The notes beneath the pieces were generated by a model, which made no database searches, was not told where the DNA came from, and saw only the letters and a program-made list of their open reading frames with translations. A DNA stretch of 64,000 nt from Medicago truncatula (lineage: Eukaryota; Streptophyta; Magnoliopsida; Fabales; Fabaceae), in assembly GCF_003473485.1 (NCBI RefSeq), contig NC_053048.1:8927501-8991500 (forward strand), in the 5' to 3' direction. The position numbers and the translations under genes are program-made. This document shows positions 47,437 through 59,622 of this stretch, in pieces (position 1 is the stretch's first letter; each line of letters starts with the position of its first letter).

Positions 47437-47445
47437 TTTATTTTA

Positions 47446-48128
47446 AAATATCATTCATTCCATAAACAATACTATTTTATACTTGAATTCATGATAACTA
47501 TATACAATCCCATGATAGATATATGTATTGTCAGCGTAAATCTTTTTACTCTATCAACCAATCAGAAACCACTATTTGTATGAATTTTAAGGTAGATATG
47601 ATCAAGGTCATTATTTTTTATAAATTTTTCAGTGTCAGTACATGTCAATATTTATATGATATCGTGTCGTAATTTTATGGGTTGCTTACTTGTATGTTAT
47701 TTGATTACTTGGAAAGTAGAGGAAACATGTATAATTTGAATAGCATTGAATCAAATACATCACCAATGCACTGAGTTACTTCTACCTTTCTGGTATTAGG
47801 AGGAATGTTTGACGCAGAGGTTTGTGTGACAAAAACTTTGTTCATGATCATAATCATAAATCATATACTTTAATTTGACTTGGTTAAAGGTTTCTTAAGC
47901 ACATTTTGGCTTAACTGAAGGTTTTTGTAGAAGATCAACCTGTGACTAACAGGAAACATTTCATCTTGTTTTCCTCCTTGCATTTTGTCGTTTTCATTTT
48001 TATTTGTGTAACTTATGTAATGTGTGAACACATGTTTTAAGATTTAGTGCTACATGTTCTCATATATCATACTAAACAAAATTTATGAGTAAACTAATAA
48101 ATATTGGGTGACTGTCTTTTTTCGCCAG
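47446..48128. other. Intergenic
   Basis: No supported feature; AT-rich. Confidence 0.4.
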
Positions 48129-48209
48129 CAGACCATATATGTGCTACTGAGTAGGAAGTCAGAGCAAGAGCGAAGATTACTTTCTGCGCTTGTTAATAAA
48201 GTGAATTAA
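48129..48209 (+). pseudogene. Orphan exon-like fragment (possible CBF/NOC1-type nucleolar protein)
   Basis: After an acceptor-like TTTCGCCAG, 26 codons read QTIYVLLSRKSEQERRLLSA then LVNKVN and stop. The sequence resembles, from memory, a segment of the plant CCAAT-binding-factor/NOC1 family. It is isolated, with no flanking exon, so it is a gene fragment at best. Confidence 0.35.
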
Positions 48210-49148
48210 CACTAAGCTATGACTTATTTAAAACATATTTGATATTTCATTCGATGGTGTTATAGGTTAAAAAGCACTTGCACAGATGCATAATAATTTA
48301 AGAAAGTGAAAATGATTTAGTGTAATATGTGTCAGTGTTGGATACCGACTTGTGTCGGACTCCAGACACTCTTCAATTTGTAGTGTCGGTACTCCGTAGG
48401 TTTTAGGAGCTGGTAAGTACGCTTCCCAGAAATCCAATTGGGGGAAAGTACCCTTGAAGAGCAAAATGGGTATCCAATTTCTTTCTAAGTTTGAACAATT
48501 TAGTCCCTTAGCATGGAGTTGACTTACATTTGAACTTGCCACTTACGCAGTTAACGTCCACATCACACCTTCTAACGGCATAAGTTAAGTAGAAGGACAA
48601 ATTTATTTGACGTCATACAAATTCAGATACATTTTGTATATTCGCAAATTTTGGGGGGTAAAAAGATAGCCCCCTATCAACCGGCAAAATCCGTTGAGCA
48701 CACCTTCCTTGCCTCGAAAAGCATAACTTACAAAATGTATTATCATATTAAGCACAATATGAATGTGAACAAACCCTGCTCACAAAACTATTATGTCACC
48801 GCACACAAGATGATCTAAAGTGTCCTGAGGTATATACAGCAATGAACAAGTGTTTCAAGGGAATGACAAAACAATAAGGAAGTTGAGTCAACAAAATTTG
48901 ATTATTAAGTTACACAATCAAGTAAAATCACACTACTAAGTGTCATCCTTGTTATCTGCAACTGCAAGTTTAATTATTTCGTCGGTAGAACATTTCATAA
49001 ACTTCTAGTTGACGCAAGATTCAGAATGTTAGGATAGTCATCTAAGTATATTGTTCTTAAAACATAAGAAAAAATTCTGTAGGAAATGGTAATCTCATAA
49101 GAAATAGCATTTGTTGAAAACTAGCAACCATGATTGAGAAGTTACACG
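48210..49148. other. Intergenic
   Basis: 48330-48400 has a TGTCGGACTCCAGACACT-type phrase seen in plant repeats. Nothing else is supported. Confidence 0.35.
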
Positions 49149-49150
49149 CT

Positions 49151-49469
49151 TCATGAAGGCTTCTTCTCCATGCTATTTGCAAGATTAATTTTTTCCTGAT
49201 ATAGCTTCAACAAATGAGTAGAGTCCTCCTTAAACCATTTCACAAACTTGTCCAGAAACAACTTTTCTGACATAGCAAATGGTGTACTTAGTGCCGCATC
49301 CTTTCTTCTCAAACCTTTTGATAGAGGGAACTTCAAAACTGCAGCCCTTGGAATCACCCGCTTCTCGAGTCTCAATAGAAAGATTCCCAGAACCCCATAT
49401 GATCCGGGTCTTGGGTTTGTCAGACCCAATCCACGTACACCCCGGCTCACGGCAACATAACACTAACAA
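49151..49469 (-). pseudogene. Unrecognised coding-like remnant with a frame change
   Basis: Two minus frames look coding in succession: REPGCTWIGSDKPKTRIIWG to SFEVPSIKRFEKKGC, then after about 49305 the other frame reads TPFAMSEKLFLDKFVKWFKE to LLKLYQEKINLANSMEKKPS and a stop at 49151. Residue use is balanced and unlike the AT-rich chance frames. I do not recognise the family. Most likely it is the 3' end of a gene with one frameshift. Confidence 0.35.
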
Positions 49470-49786
49470 TTATTTTTTTTTCAAACTTTAAAAAAAAATA
49501 TAATCAAGTGATTAATTATACTTTTTTGCTAAATTTATTAGTTATGTTTACTAAATTAATTTGTATCAAAAAGTAGTAAGTGAATTATTTTTTTTTTATG
49601 AAAAGTAGCAAGTGAAATTAGTGCACGAGATATCAGTACCAACCTTCTCTTGAAGTAATTAACTTTCTAAAAAAATTAATTTGTTGATCCCTCTACATCC
49701 AGTTTGATCACAATAGATTTCTCATTGTGTGTGAGTGGCATTATTATAAGACAATAATATGATATTTGGGAGATGATATTGATATT

Positions 49787-50262
49787 TTTTTTTTTTATTA
49801 AACTAGTGTGCCTAAGGAGGGCAACACTTAAAATATATTAAAGAAAAAGTGGAGTACAAAAAGGAGGGGGGGTCGAGCCAAACCCTCAAAAGCTATACAA
49901 ATCTATAGAAGGGAAGGCCAAGTCTATTCTTGATCAAATCCTCTCTAATGTCCACAGGAGGAGAATTCCACCAAAGAAAACCATCTAAAGCTAACCCTAA
50001 CCTAGCTAGCTTGTCTGCACAGTGATTTCCTTCCCTATAGATGTGAGTGATCATACAATTCATATTACTCATCAAGTGAACACAGTTGAGCCATCTATTC
50101 TTTAACTGCCAAGGAACAATATTAGGTGATTTAACTGCCAAGTTAGCAAGCTTTGAGTCACTTTCAATCCAAAGATTATTCCAATTTCTATCAATTGCGC
50201 ATTCAACTGCCAGGATGACACCCATAAGCTCTGCATAGAAAGAATTAGAGATGCCTAGGTTT
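49787..50262 (-). mobile_element. 5'-truncated L1 LINE carrying the RNase H-like C terminus
   Basis: Minus translation gives MGVILAVECAIDRNWNNLWI, ESDSKLA, then THIYREGNHCADKLARLGLA, the RNase H-like (RVT_3) domain at the end of many plant LINE ORF2 proteins. The element ends in a poly(A) tail (poly-T at 49785-49797 on the plus strand) and is flanked by a perfect 15-bp duplication GATGATATTGATATT at 49772-49786 and 50263-50277. Fairly young. Confidence 0.88.
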
Positions 50263-50534
50263 GATGATATTGATATTAATTAAAGTGATAACAATCATTG
50301 ACCATGAATTAGAGAAATAGTTACCATTTTTGCGCTATTACCAAGCATAGGACTTTCAATTCCAGCTAAGACTCTAGCTCTTCTCATGCTGCTTTACACA
50401 CCATGCGCATCACAACAATGTTGTCGAAAGCAGATCGCAAAAAATAGTAGTTTGTTCAAATTCCGCTATGCTACAATGTTATAGCTCCGCAATAGCCGTA
50501 TTTTACAGCTTGCAACCATTTGCTCCAATTACTG

Positions 50535-52500
50535 AAACTACTTTGAATGGTACAGAAGTATTCCTAGGAATCACCACACTCATAATATCTCCGGTCACTT
50601 CAATACCAAGGGACAAAGGGGTAACATCTCTCAGCACCATGTTTGGAACATTCTTAGTGTCTTCACTAAGCAAAACAGCCTGGACAGCTGCACCATAAGC
50701 AAGGTTAATGCTCTTGCATAATTCCTTCCCTTTGAACCACCAACAAGGAATACATCATCGACACTATTCTTGTCCATCTTAGCATCTGCAAGGCAACTCT
50801 TGGCAATCTCCATACACTTTTCAAAGAGATCCATATTCAGTTGCTCAAACTTAGCCCGTGTGATTGATGAACACAAGTCAATGCCCTGACATATAGCATC
50901 TATGTCAATTGTGGCCTTAGTGATGTAAGAAAGTTCTCTTTTTGCCCTTTCGCAAGAATTCCGCAACCTTCTCAGGGATTTTGGGTCACCACTAATGTCA
51001 ACTTTAATTTGTTCTTCCTCTCAAACTCTTTTACAAAGTGTTTCACCATTCTGTTATCAAAGTCCTCTCCTCCGAGGTGTGTGTCTCCGGAAGTGGCCTT
51101 GACTTCAAAGAGATTATTCTTAATTGTGAGAAGAGAAACATCAAAAGTTCCACCACCGAGATCAAAGATGAAAATATTTCTCTCTTTAACACAATTAGAT
51201 CTCTTTTGAAGTCCATATGCAAGAGCAGCTGCAGTTGGTTCATTGATTATCTGCATTACATTAAGACCAGCAATTTCACCTGCATCTTTGGTGGCTCTTC
51301 TTTGAGAATCATTAAAATAAGCAGGTACGGTAATCACAGCATTCTCAACCGTCGACTCCAAAAATGCTTCTGCAATCTCTCGCATCTGTGTGAGAATCAT
51401 AGCTGATATTTCTTCGGCAACAAGATGCTTTTCCTTGCCCCTGTATTTCACAAGGACCGTTGGTTTGTCATTATCGCCAGCGATGACCTTAAAGGGCCAC
51501 AACAGTACATCACTTTGGACTATGGAATCACTGTATTTCCTTCCAATTAACCTCTTTGCATCTGCAAAAATTAAAATGGTCATGCATGTATTATTTGTTT
51601 TTCAAATGTAACAATAGGAAAATAAAATATAACAATAACAATTATAAAAGTATCTAAAAGAGCTAAATATGCTTGTAGATTATAATCATCTCAAATTTGA
51701 CTGAATTTTGTTTTTAGTCTTTGTACTCTCACTATCTAGTCCTTACAAATTTTGAAATAGAAATAATATTTGTACAATCATTTTTTTGACAACTTTTATG
51801 ACAACCAAAGTTTTAAATAAAGGTGTGGTCATGGTCGCAGTCGCGTTAAGATTTTCGTGGTTTCAGCTGTAATGGATGTTGCGGTACAAACAACAGTCTT
51901 CGTGGTGTTAATTATCACAATGTTGCACATATCTTATTAAAATTATTTATATTAACATATAAAGTATAATAACTTAGATTTTTTTTTTTTTTCCCATTGT
52001 TATAACATGTTTAAAGTAAATATTATAATTATAAAACTAGGCTACATTCCAAATTAAAAAAACCATGACCTCGTCCTATATTATCAAAACGCACAGAGCA
52101 CATACAATCTAATTTTTCCAACACCACACATGTACAACAACACAAAACACACGCAGCAAACGTTAAACAACAGAGTTACAAACGGCAAAATAATGAAGCA
52201 CACAACAACACAATGAGGTCACTCATTCATTCTCTAACTCTATCAATCACTAGTCATTTATTCTCTATTTTTCTTTCCCATCATTAATAGAGTCATATCA
52301 CAATCAAAAGTTGTCCCTTATATTTTAAAAGTTTTAAGTTGGTCCCCTACATTTTAAAAGTTTCATGTTGGTCCAAAACGTTACTCACATTGTAATAAGT
52401 TAGTCCCTTTTGATCATTGTGTATGATTTCCACACGATTGTTTTGCTCCTGCCATACTCCAACACATGAGTAGGTTGTTCCAAGGTCAATTCCAATTTGC
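50535..52500 (-). pseudogene. HSP70: Hsp70 copy C, multiply broken
   Basis: Exon 1 is partial (52500-52412): the start codon is lost, a shift follows KKYEGPA, then [20 protein letters not shown] to HNDQ, where it is cut off by foreign sequence rich in AGTCCCTT/GGTCC words. Exon 2 starts at 51561 ([20 protein letters not shown]) and keeps [12 protein letters not shown], but has an extra 5 bp near 51005 (frameshift), a deletion removing the GGSSRIPKV region near 50740, a 12-bp deletion near 50702, and ends at about 50535 after [10 protein letters not shown]. The C-terminal half is missing. Linker reads NMVLRDVTP as in copy B. Not functional. Confidence 0.88.
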
Positions 52501-52743
52501 TGGACCTTCGTATTTTTTCAAGTGATTGAAGACTGTTTTGGAGAATATCTAAATTCAGAATCTGTAAATTAGGAAATAGATATAGCTGTGCTTATTATTA
52601 CGGGCTGGTACTTGAGTATGAAAATTAGTGAAAATTAGTTGTATCCTTTTTTTCTTTTTCTTGAAGAACTAATTTAATAACTTCTCGGGGCTACCTCGGC
52701 ACTAGGAGTACATAGAAAGAAAGAAAATTATGTTACATACATA

Positions 52744-52890
52744 CACCCTACCGTCACTAATGTAACCAAAAGTTTGATTTTTAGGTTCATTAATTAAATG
52801 ACGTATGTAGTCTATAATAAAGACTACATACATTATTTAATAAATGAATTTAAAAATCAAATTTTTATTTATATTAGTGACAGGAGGGTG
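52744..52890. mobile_element. 147-bp Stowaway-like snapback MITE
   Basis: Near-perfect hairpin with tips CACCCTACCGTCACTAATGT and the matching right arm, flanked by TA (52742-52743 and 52891-52892). It has the same length and sequence family as 63016-63162. Confidence 0.8.
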
Positions 52891-52892
52891 TA

Positions 52893-54330
52893 CATACACT
52901 CACGATGGTTTGGCTTCTTGGCAAGAGAATCGTTAAGTCCCCATTGCTCTTGTCAAATGTCTCATTTGTTGGAATTTTAGTTGTTTCATTATTTATTTTA
53001 AATATAGTATTTATTATTTTATCATACTCCCTCCGTTCTTAAAATAAGAAAATTTTCAAAAAAGAAAATTAAATCCTAATTATTAAAAGGGTTTGTTTAA
53101 TATTTGCAACATTGTGCATGTTATAACAACTAATAAAAGTAACTTTTACTTTAAAAACAACAATTATTTATTCAAAAGTTTAATATTTAATTATAAATGT
53201 AAAAGTTCAAATACAAAATTTCTATTTTAAACGTCTTAACATGTCAAATTTGCACATGATAAAAAAACCCTTATAATAAAATGTTACAATTTTCAAGGCG
53301 GAGTCTTTGATTTTTTTTTTTCCACCTTTCATTTAATATTTGTCTTTTCACATTTTTTTACGAGGATATATTTATAAAAATATTTAAAAATTTAACATTA
53401 ATTAATGATTGTATTGATTTTAATATTTTTTAGTTTTAAAAATATCTCGGATGAGCCGTTAAAATAAACAATGAAGTACAATATAATTTATTTTGGCGAA
53501 TATTTTATCGTTTTATTTTAATTGTCTTCAACAAGAAATGTAATATAGTTAACCCACATATTCCTAACAATATAAAAATGTACTTTATCATTAATATAAG
53601 TAATTGGAATATATATAGAAAATGTCGTTTTTTTAAAATTTATAAATACCAAATTATTTGGCCACTTTGTTTTTACTTTCTTGAAACACTTCATCCTGTT
53701 CAAATAAATGAAAAACAAAAAAGAAAGGAAAAAACATCAAGAGTTAGCTGAAACATTTATCTTCTGTTGTATCCTTAATTATATTCTCATTTTGTTTCGT
53801 TACCAAAAGTTAAGAAATTAGTTTGCACTTTGCAATCAAGGTAAGTGAGAATAGATTAATCAAATTAGATATTCTAATGAAGGATGTTCGAAACAACAAT
53901 GACGACGACGAAAAAGTAAATCAACAAAGACATGGATATACAACAACAAAACACCTATCAATTCAAAAATCAACAACAAACAAGAAATTAACTTTCAAAT
54001 TCGAAGTGAAAAACCTAAGACAGAGAGTGAGAGAGACTGCGACAGGGGCTTTCACCTCGCCTACAACAACACGGATTGAATAGATAGAGAGTGAAACGGG
54101 AAGCGACATTAAAAGAGCTGAAGAGGGAAGTTGAAGTTTGAAATTTTGTGCGTTAGAAGGAAGGGAGTGCTTGAGTAGTGGAGAGGGTCAGTCATTTTTG
54201 TATTTTTCTTTAATAGCAAGGGTGTTTTTGTAATTTCCTAATAGAAAAAATTGTTTTGTTTTTCGGATGGGTGGGTCGTGGCCCACCTTAGCCCATACAA
54301 AGCCCTGCCACTAACCGCAGGGAGTATTAA
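52893..54330. other. Intergenic
   Basis: A one-sided CTCCCTCCGTTCTTAAAATA phrase at 53029-53048 is the left tip of a degraded Stowaway MITE without a visible partner. The frame at 53823-54083 (plus) shows no known domain. Otherwise AT-rich. Confidence 0.35.
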
Positions 54331-54331
54331 A

Positions 54332-57300
54332 TGTAACAGTCCAATTTTCGCTAAATTTAATTTTAATTTTTTTAATGTGTGTTTATTATGCTCGTATGTG
54401 ATTAATTGCTTAAGTGTGTATTTTAAGGAGTTTTTGTGTTAGAAGGGTATTTTGGTCATTTGGTGAGTAAGGGTAAATTATTAATTTCATGGTGAGGATT
54501 ATTTTAGTGCTTATTGTGAATTATTGTTTTACTAAGTTACTAGTGTGGTAATTAGTTGTGAGCCGGTAAGTGATCATTATTATTATTTTTACCGTTAAGT
54601 GAGTAGAAACATTATGAATTGGTTAATGAGTGTGTTGAACCCATTAAGACATTAAGGGTTAAGCCCAATAGTCGTGAGCCTATTTAAACCTTAGTTTTTG
54701 AGGAATTTAGGTCACCTAGTATCATTTATTAATTTCATAAGAATCTTGAGAGAGGTAGAGAGAGAAAACTCAAAAGAAGGAGCAAAAGGGTTAGAAGGAA
54801 GAAAGCTTGAAGAACCAAGACGTGATAGAGATTCTAGGAGCTAAATTGAAGCTTTTGCTAGGATTATTGCTTATTGAGGTAAGGGGGTTATATTTCATTC
54901 ATAATCTCTTAGTTTATTTTCTTCCCTAATTCTATGCATAAGTGCTTATTTGATATAAGTGATTATTGTGAACTCAGTTGTTGAAATTTGTGCTCTTGTT
55001 ATGATGATATGTTTGAGTATATGAATTTGATGATAATTGAATTGTTGTTGATGAAATTGCATGTTCATGATATATATAAATGAGTATATTGTGAGTTATG
55101 CTCAAATGGATGAATTGTGTTAGGTTGTTGTTGATTTGTGATTGAATATATGTTTAATTGATGTTGTTGTTGTTATGAGATGTTGTTGTTGATGATTCAC
55201 ACCTTGGGTGTTCATAATTTCATAATTGTAGTATGAATTGAGTTGTTTTTGAGGGTTTTTGTAAAAATGGGTTGATTTGATGAATTGTGTTGAAATGGTA
55301 TTTGATTTCATGTTTGATGTGTTTTTTAAAGCCCCTTTGAGTATATGAACCTGTAAACAATTTTTGGGACGAGTTTGGACATTTGGGAGATCAAAATTTG
55401 GGTTTTTGGGTGAAAAATGGTTTAAACTCGTGAAAAATTCTGCATAACTGATGACTGTACGCTTAACCGTGCTCCAAGCGTACATCTACTGTTAGCTTCT
55501 GGAGTCAGTACGCTTAAGCGTACATGTGGAAGCTTAAGCGTACTACTCTTTGACTGCATACCCTGTTTCGGGTTCTCGCGTCTTTTTCACACGTTTCTAT
55601 TTTGAATTGACCTTTGGTGTACACATGAAAGTTTTAGATAATTGTGTTAGCTTTTCAATGGTTTTCGTGTGATGTGAAGATGATTTTTAGATTTTAAGTT
55701 ATGATGAAAATACTCCAAGTGGGTCTTGGTAAAACTTTATGAAAATTCAGCATAACCGTTTCTAAGTCAACCCAAAGCTAATGGTTTGTTTCCAAACTCC
55801 AAAAATTGTGTACTATGATTTCAATTAAGGTGTTTAAGAGTATTTAACCTATGTTGTAATGGATTTAACTTTGTTTTGAAAATGATTTGGTTTTGCATTA
55901 TGAGTAAAGCGATGCGAACTTTGCGAATTTTTAAGATTTGAGTGAGTTGGCCTATGAAACGTTGATGTATACACTACTGTACTCATATGTGATTTGTGTA
56001 TATACTTAGTTGAGGTTTCCCAACTTGTTTGTCGGATAATTTGGAAAATGGTAAAATGATACGAACTTGTCGCAACTTTGTGATTTTGATGATTTTGTCG
56101 TAGTCGGCCGGTGAAATGCACATGTACATTCAACTACACTCATATGTGATCTAAGTTTATACATAGTCGAGGCCCTAGAGTTTATTTTCTTAGTTTTGGT
56201 TCAATTGTCTCAATTATTTTAAAGTTGTAATATGAGAGACGAATTTTGTCAAAAATAATCTTTAAGTCCAAATACTTGGAAAATCTTATGTGGATAGTTT
56301 GCTATGATTATATGAAGATATGTGAATGCTTTCTAAGTGCTGAATATGATGTTTATCATTGTGTGTTGTATGTTCTCCTTTACTTGAATTGTGAGAAATC
56401 GTATGGAGTTGTTGAACTATATGATATAGTTGATGTTGATTAATGCATATATGTTAATTGATTGTGATATTGTCGGTGAATGCATATATGTTAAGTGATG
56501 GTGATTGCATATATGCTAAATGATTGATGAGGATGTGGTGATGACTCTTAATTGATTTATGACTTGATTGATTGTTTGGACGTAAATACTTGATAATGCA
56601 ATTGTTGTTGAAGTGGTCAATATAAATGGAGGTTATCCTTTATATTGTTGTTGAATATTATGAGGTAATTTTGCATTGTCGACTCTTTGCTTGTATGTTC
56701 ATGGATCATAGTCATGTTGAGACTTGATGTTGTAAAAGAGGGTTACTCTTTTACTTCGGTGATAATGTAAGACGGGTGTGAAATCTTACATATGATGTTT
56801 TTATTGCATCATGGGTGACGACCTTGAGGTGATTTGGTACCACATGCATATATTTGTCGGGATTAGGCGCATATCATATTGGCATAAGTCTTAATTGTTG
56901 CATGTGAATGATGATTGTTGATGATAAGTGTGTTTGATGAATACATACTTGTGACATTTGGAATCGATTGGTTGATGAATTATGTCATAATTGAATATGT
57001 GACTTGATGAATTTGTGCATTGGTGAAATTTGTTGAATGTTGTGATCTATGTGGATTGGTGTATATGTACAATTGTGGACCTTGTTGATGGTTGTAAATA
57101 ATTGAGCTATGCTCTAGTTGCATTCCTTACTTTTTTTTGCTTATATACTTGGTGAATCAATTTGATGATAATTATTTTGATAATAATGATGAGGTGAGAA
57201 TTGTATATGTATATATTTATGATTCAGTGATTCCTTTGATGATGATGATTGCTTGCTTATAACTTGAAATGAAGAATAAGGTGGGTAATCCTTTCTTTGA

Positions 57301-57380
57301 TTGATATTGATAAATGATGAGCTTATGTCGATGACTTGATTAGAGATTGAATATGTTTGTCTCACTTTCTTTTTTAACAA
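54332..57380 (+). mobile_element. LTR-like repeat, probably a Ty3/gypsy LTR (no internal region seen)
   Basis: It begins TGTAACAGTCC near 54333, has a TATTTAAACC promoter-like box at about 54680-54690 and a purine-rich leader ending AGGTAAGGGGG (54880), then about 2.4 kb of GT-rich, gene-free sequence. Part of it (55400-55855) aligns with 5680-6005. It contains a cluster of GTACGCTTAAGCGTAC palindromes near 55450-55545. No gag or pol lies on either side, so it may be a solo LTR; the right end near 57380 is a guess. Confidence 0.5.
55450..55545. repeat. Cluster of GTACGCTTAAGCGTAC palindromes
   Basis: A perfect 16-bp palindrome lies at 55508-55523. Imperfect partners are at about 55457-55486 (arms split by extra bases) and 55528-55543 (right arm intact). 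The related LTR remnant at 5700 lacks them. Confidence 0.8.
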
Positions 57381-57399
57381 ACAAAAATGATAAAGGTTA

Positions 57400-57681
57400 C
57401 TCCCTCCATCCCAAATTGTATGACGTTTTGTGTATTTTACACGTATTAAGAAATACAATTAATATTGTGTAGAAAAGATATATTATTAGTTGTTTTACAA
57501 AATTGTCCTTAATAAATAATATGGGAAAAATAAATGAAAGAATTGAAAGAAGAGAGTAATAAACGGCTAAAATTATAATAGAAAAAATAACATTAATTAT
57601 GCATTGATATTGTAAAACGACATATAATTTAGGACAATTTTTTTTTCCCGTAAATCGACATACAATTTGGGACGGAGGGAG
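57400..57681. mobile_element. Stowaway MITE (282 bp)
   Basis: TIR CTCCCTCCRTCCCAAATTGT at both ends, flanked by TA at 57398-57399 and 57682-57683: the hallmark tip and target duplication of Tc1/mariner Stowaway MITEs. No coding capacity. Confidence 0.92.
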
Positions 57682-57734
57682 TATAAACTAACTCTCACTT
57701 TAATTATGAGTCTTGCTAACAAGTATCATACTTC

Positions 57735-57870
57735 CTATAAGAAACATTTAACTTTTTTGATTCATTGCATAAATGATGTATTTGGTCTATATTCTAGACA
57801 AGATACATCAATTACTCAATGAATCTAAAAAATCAAATTTTTCTTATAAATAGGACCGAAGGTACACTTA
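57735..57870. mobile_element. Degraded snapback MITE of the 147-bp family
   Basis: The inverted arms contain ATAAGAAA..ATTT..TTTTTTGATTCATTG and the near complement, with tips TACTTCCTATAAG and GGACCGAAGGTA. It resembles 52744 and 63016 but has many mismatches. Confidence 0.45.
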
Positions 57871-58224
57871 AGATATTTGTTGAAGATTTAAGAATATAAA
57901 TAATTGATAAATTTTATGTAGAAAAATTAATTTTTTAAAGTTTCAATGCATGAACCATTTCTACGACAAAATTTCTTCTTTAAACTTAACAAATGCCCAA
58001 TTTCTCTTATTATATTAGTGTGTGCTAAGGAATAGGCAAATAGCCATGACGGTCTTTGAATATTAAGACACTCAATTTGTAAGGACAATCTTCAACAGAA
58101 ATTAAAATTATAATACTACTTATGTCATAAGGATTTACGTTATATATCAATCACAACTTCAAGTCTACTCAAACAAAAACAAGACTATAAATAAATAAAG
58201 TACCAGAAAAGAGCAGCTCCAATG

Positions 58225-58790
58225 TTTTTTTTGAAAAGACTAAAATGAGATATATATTACCACGACACAGGCCTTCCTTGGCTCAAGATGAGCCAAGGAA
58301 GTAATACCTTAAAGAGAGACGCCGAATATACAAAAATTACACAAACTAAAGTCAGCACCATAAAACAAAACTAGAACTAACCAGTTAAGTTAGCCTATGC
58401 CTAGAATAGAAAACGGACTTAGCCGCCAACCATTATAGTTAAAAGGAAGATTGGAAAACTTCACCTTTAACCAATGGAAAGTTAGCAACTTAATCCTATC
58501 CACCACCTGATTAAGAGAATTACTTAACGCGTTAAAAATCATGCTATTTCTTTCCTTCCAAATTTCCCAAACTGTAGCAAACCAGATAACCTGTAAAATA
58601 GATTGCCTCGATTTAGAGACGCCACCAAGATTTTGAAACTGGTGCAAATGACGAAAACCATCTTGAGGTAATGCCGTTGCAATTCCAAGCCACTGAAGAA
58701 TATGATTCCAAACCGAGCTAAAGAAAGAACAATGAAAAAATAAATAAATGGGTGATGGATAATAAATAAGGATGCAAATCAAATAACAAA
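58225..58790 (-). mobile_element. 5'-truncated L1 LINE (zinc-binding RT C terminus)
   Basis: Minus translation gives YLFFHCSFFSSVWNHILQWL, VIWFATVWEIWKERNSMIFN and IKLLTFHWLKVKF, the zf-RVT segment of plant LINE ORF2. It ends in an A tail (T run at 58224-58232 plus). The 5' end is unclear, and no target duplication is identified. Confidence 0.75.
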
Positions 58791-59113
58791 ATTATCATTA
58801 ATCAATTATAATCACTTCAACATCTGAAAAACCTTTGTCGACAAAATGTTTTGGACGATTATATCACTTTGAATGACATAATCACTATATTTTCTTCCAG
58901 TTAACCTCTTTGCATCTGCAAAAATTAAAATAGTGATGGATAATTTGTTGTTCACATGTTCATTAAAACAATTATAACAATTCACCAAAACATTAGTTAC
59001 TTGTTCAAAAACATATTTTACTGATTATATATAACACCCTTAAAATATGTTTTTGTTATAATCAGTAAAATTTCATTTATAATCAATAAAATATGTTTTT
59101 GGTCTCTATACTC

Positions 59114-59541
59114 ATTTTTTTTTTTTGAACAAGCAAAAATGAGATGTATTACCACAAGAAAAGGTTCTACCTTCTAGCATAAGATGTGCCTAGAAGGTTA
59201 GAACAAGAAACACCAAGTATCCTAAATATTTACAAAAAAGACAGTCAACCGATGTCCAAACAAGCAAAGGGTTGCTGCCACCACAAATGATAACCAAAGG
59301 GAAAAACAACTTTTTTTGCTTTAAGCCATTCAAGGAAGTAATTTTGATCTTTTCCATGAGCTGCATAATAGGATTTAATTTATTAGAAAACAGTCTATTA
59401 TTCTTTTCGATCCAGTGCACATAAACTGTACATAACCAAATCAACATAAACTGTGCATAACCAAATCAGCTGCAAAAACATACGTCGGGGTTTGTAACTT
59501 CCCATGGAGTAAGCAAATTGGTGAAAGTGATCCATAATATG
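59114..59541 (-). mobile_element. 5'-truncated LINE in the copy E intron
   Basis: Minus translation has WLCTVYVHWIEKNNRLFSNK and LMEKIKITSLNGLKQKKLFF, the LINE zf-RVT end. It has a poly(A) tail (T run at 59115-59126) and is flanked by TTGGTCTCTATACTC (59099-59113) and TTGGTCTCTATAATC (59542-59556), a 15-bp duplication with one mismatch. The same site is empty near 62630-62650 beside copy D. Confidence 0.85.
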
Positions 59542-59622
59542 TTGGTCTCTATAATCCTTTTGAATTTTAGTGAATTATGTTTTTCACCTTAATAGGATGA
59601 TATGGTTCACGGAAACTGTAAT

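Noticed and set aside
53029-53060. Complete Stowaway MITE
   Set aside because: Only the left tip is recognisable; no inverted partner or TA-bounded right end was found within 400 bp.
55450-55545. CRISPR-like or origin-like palindrome array
   Set aside because: Only three irregular copies, no spacers of even length, and the site is inside a plant LTR.
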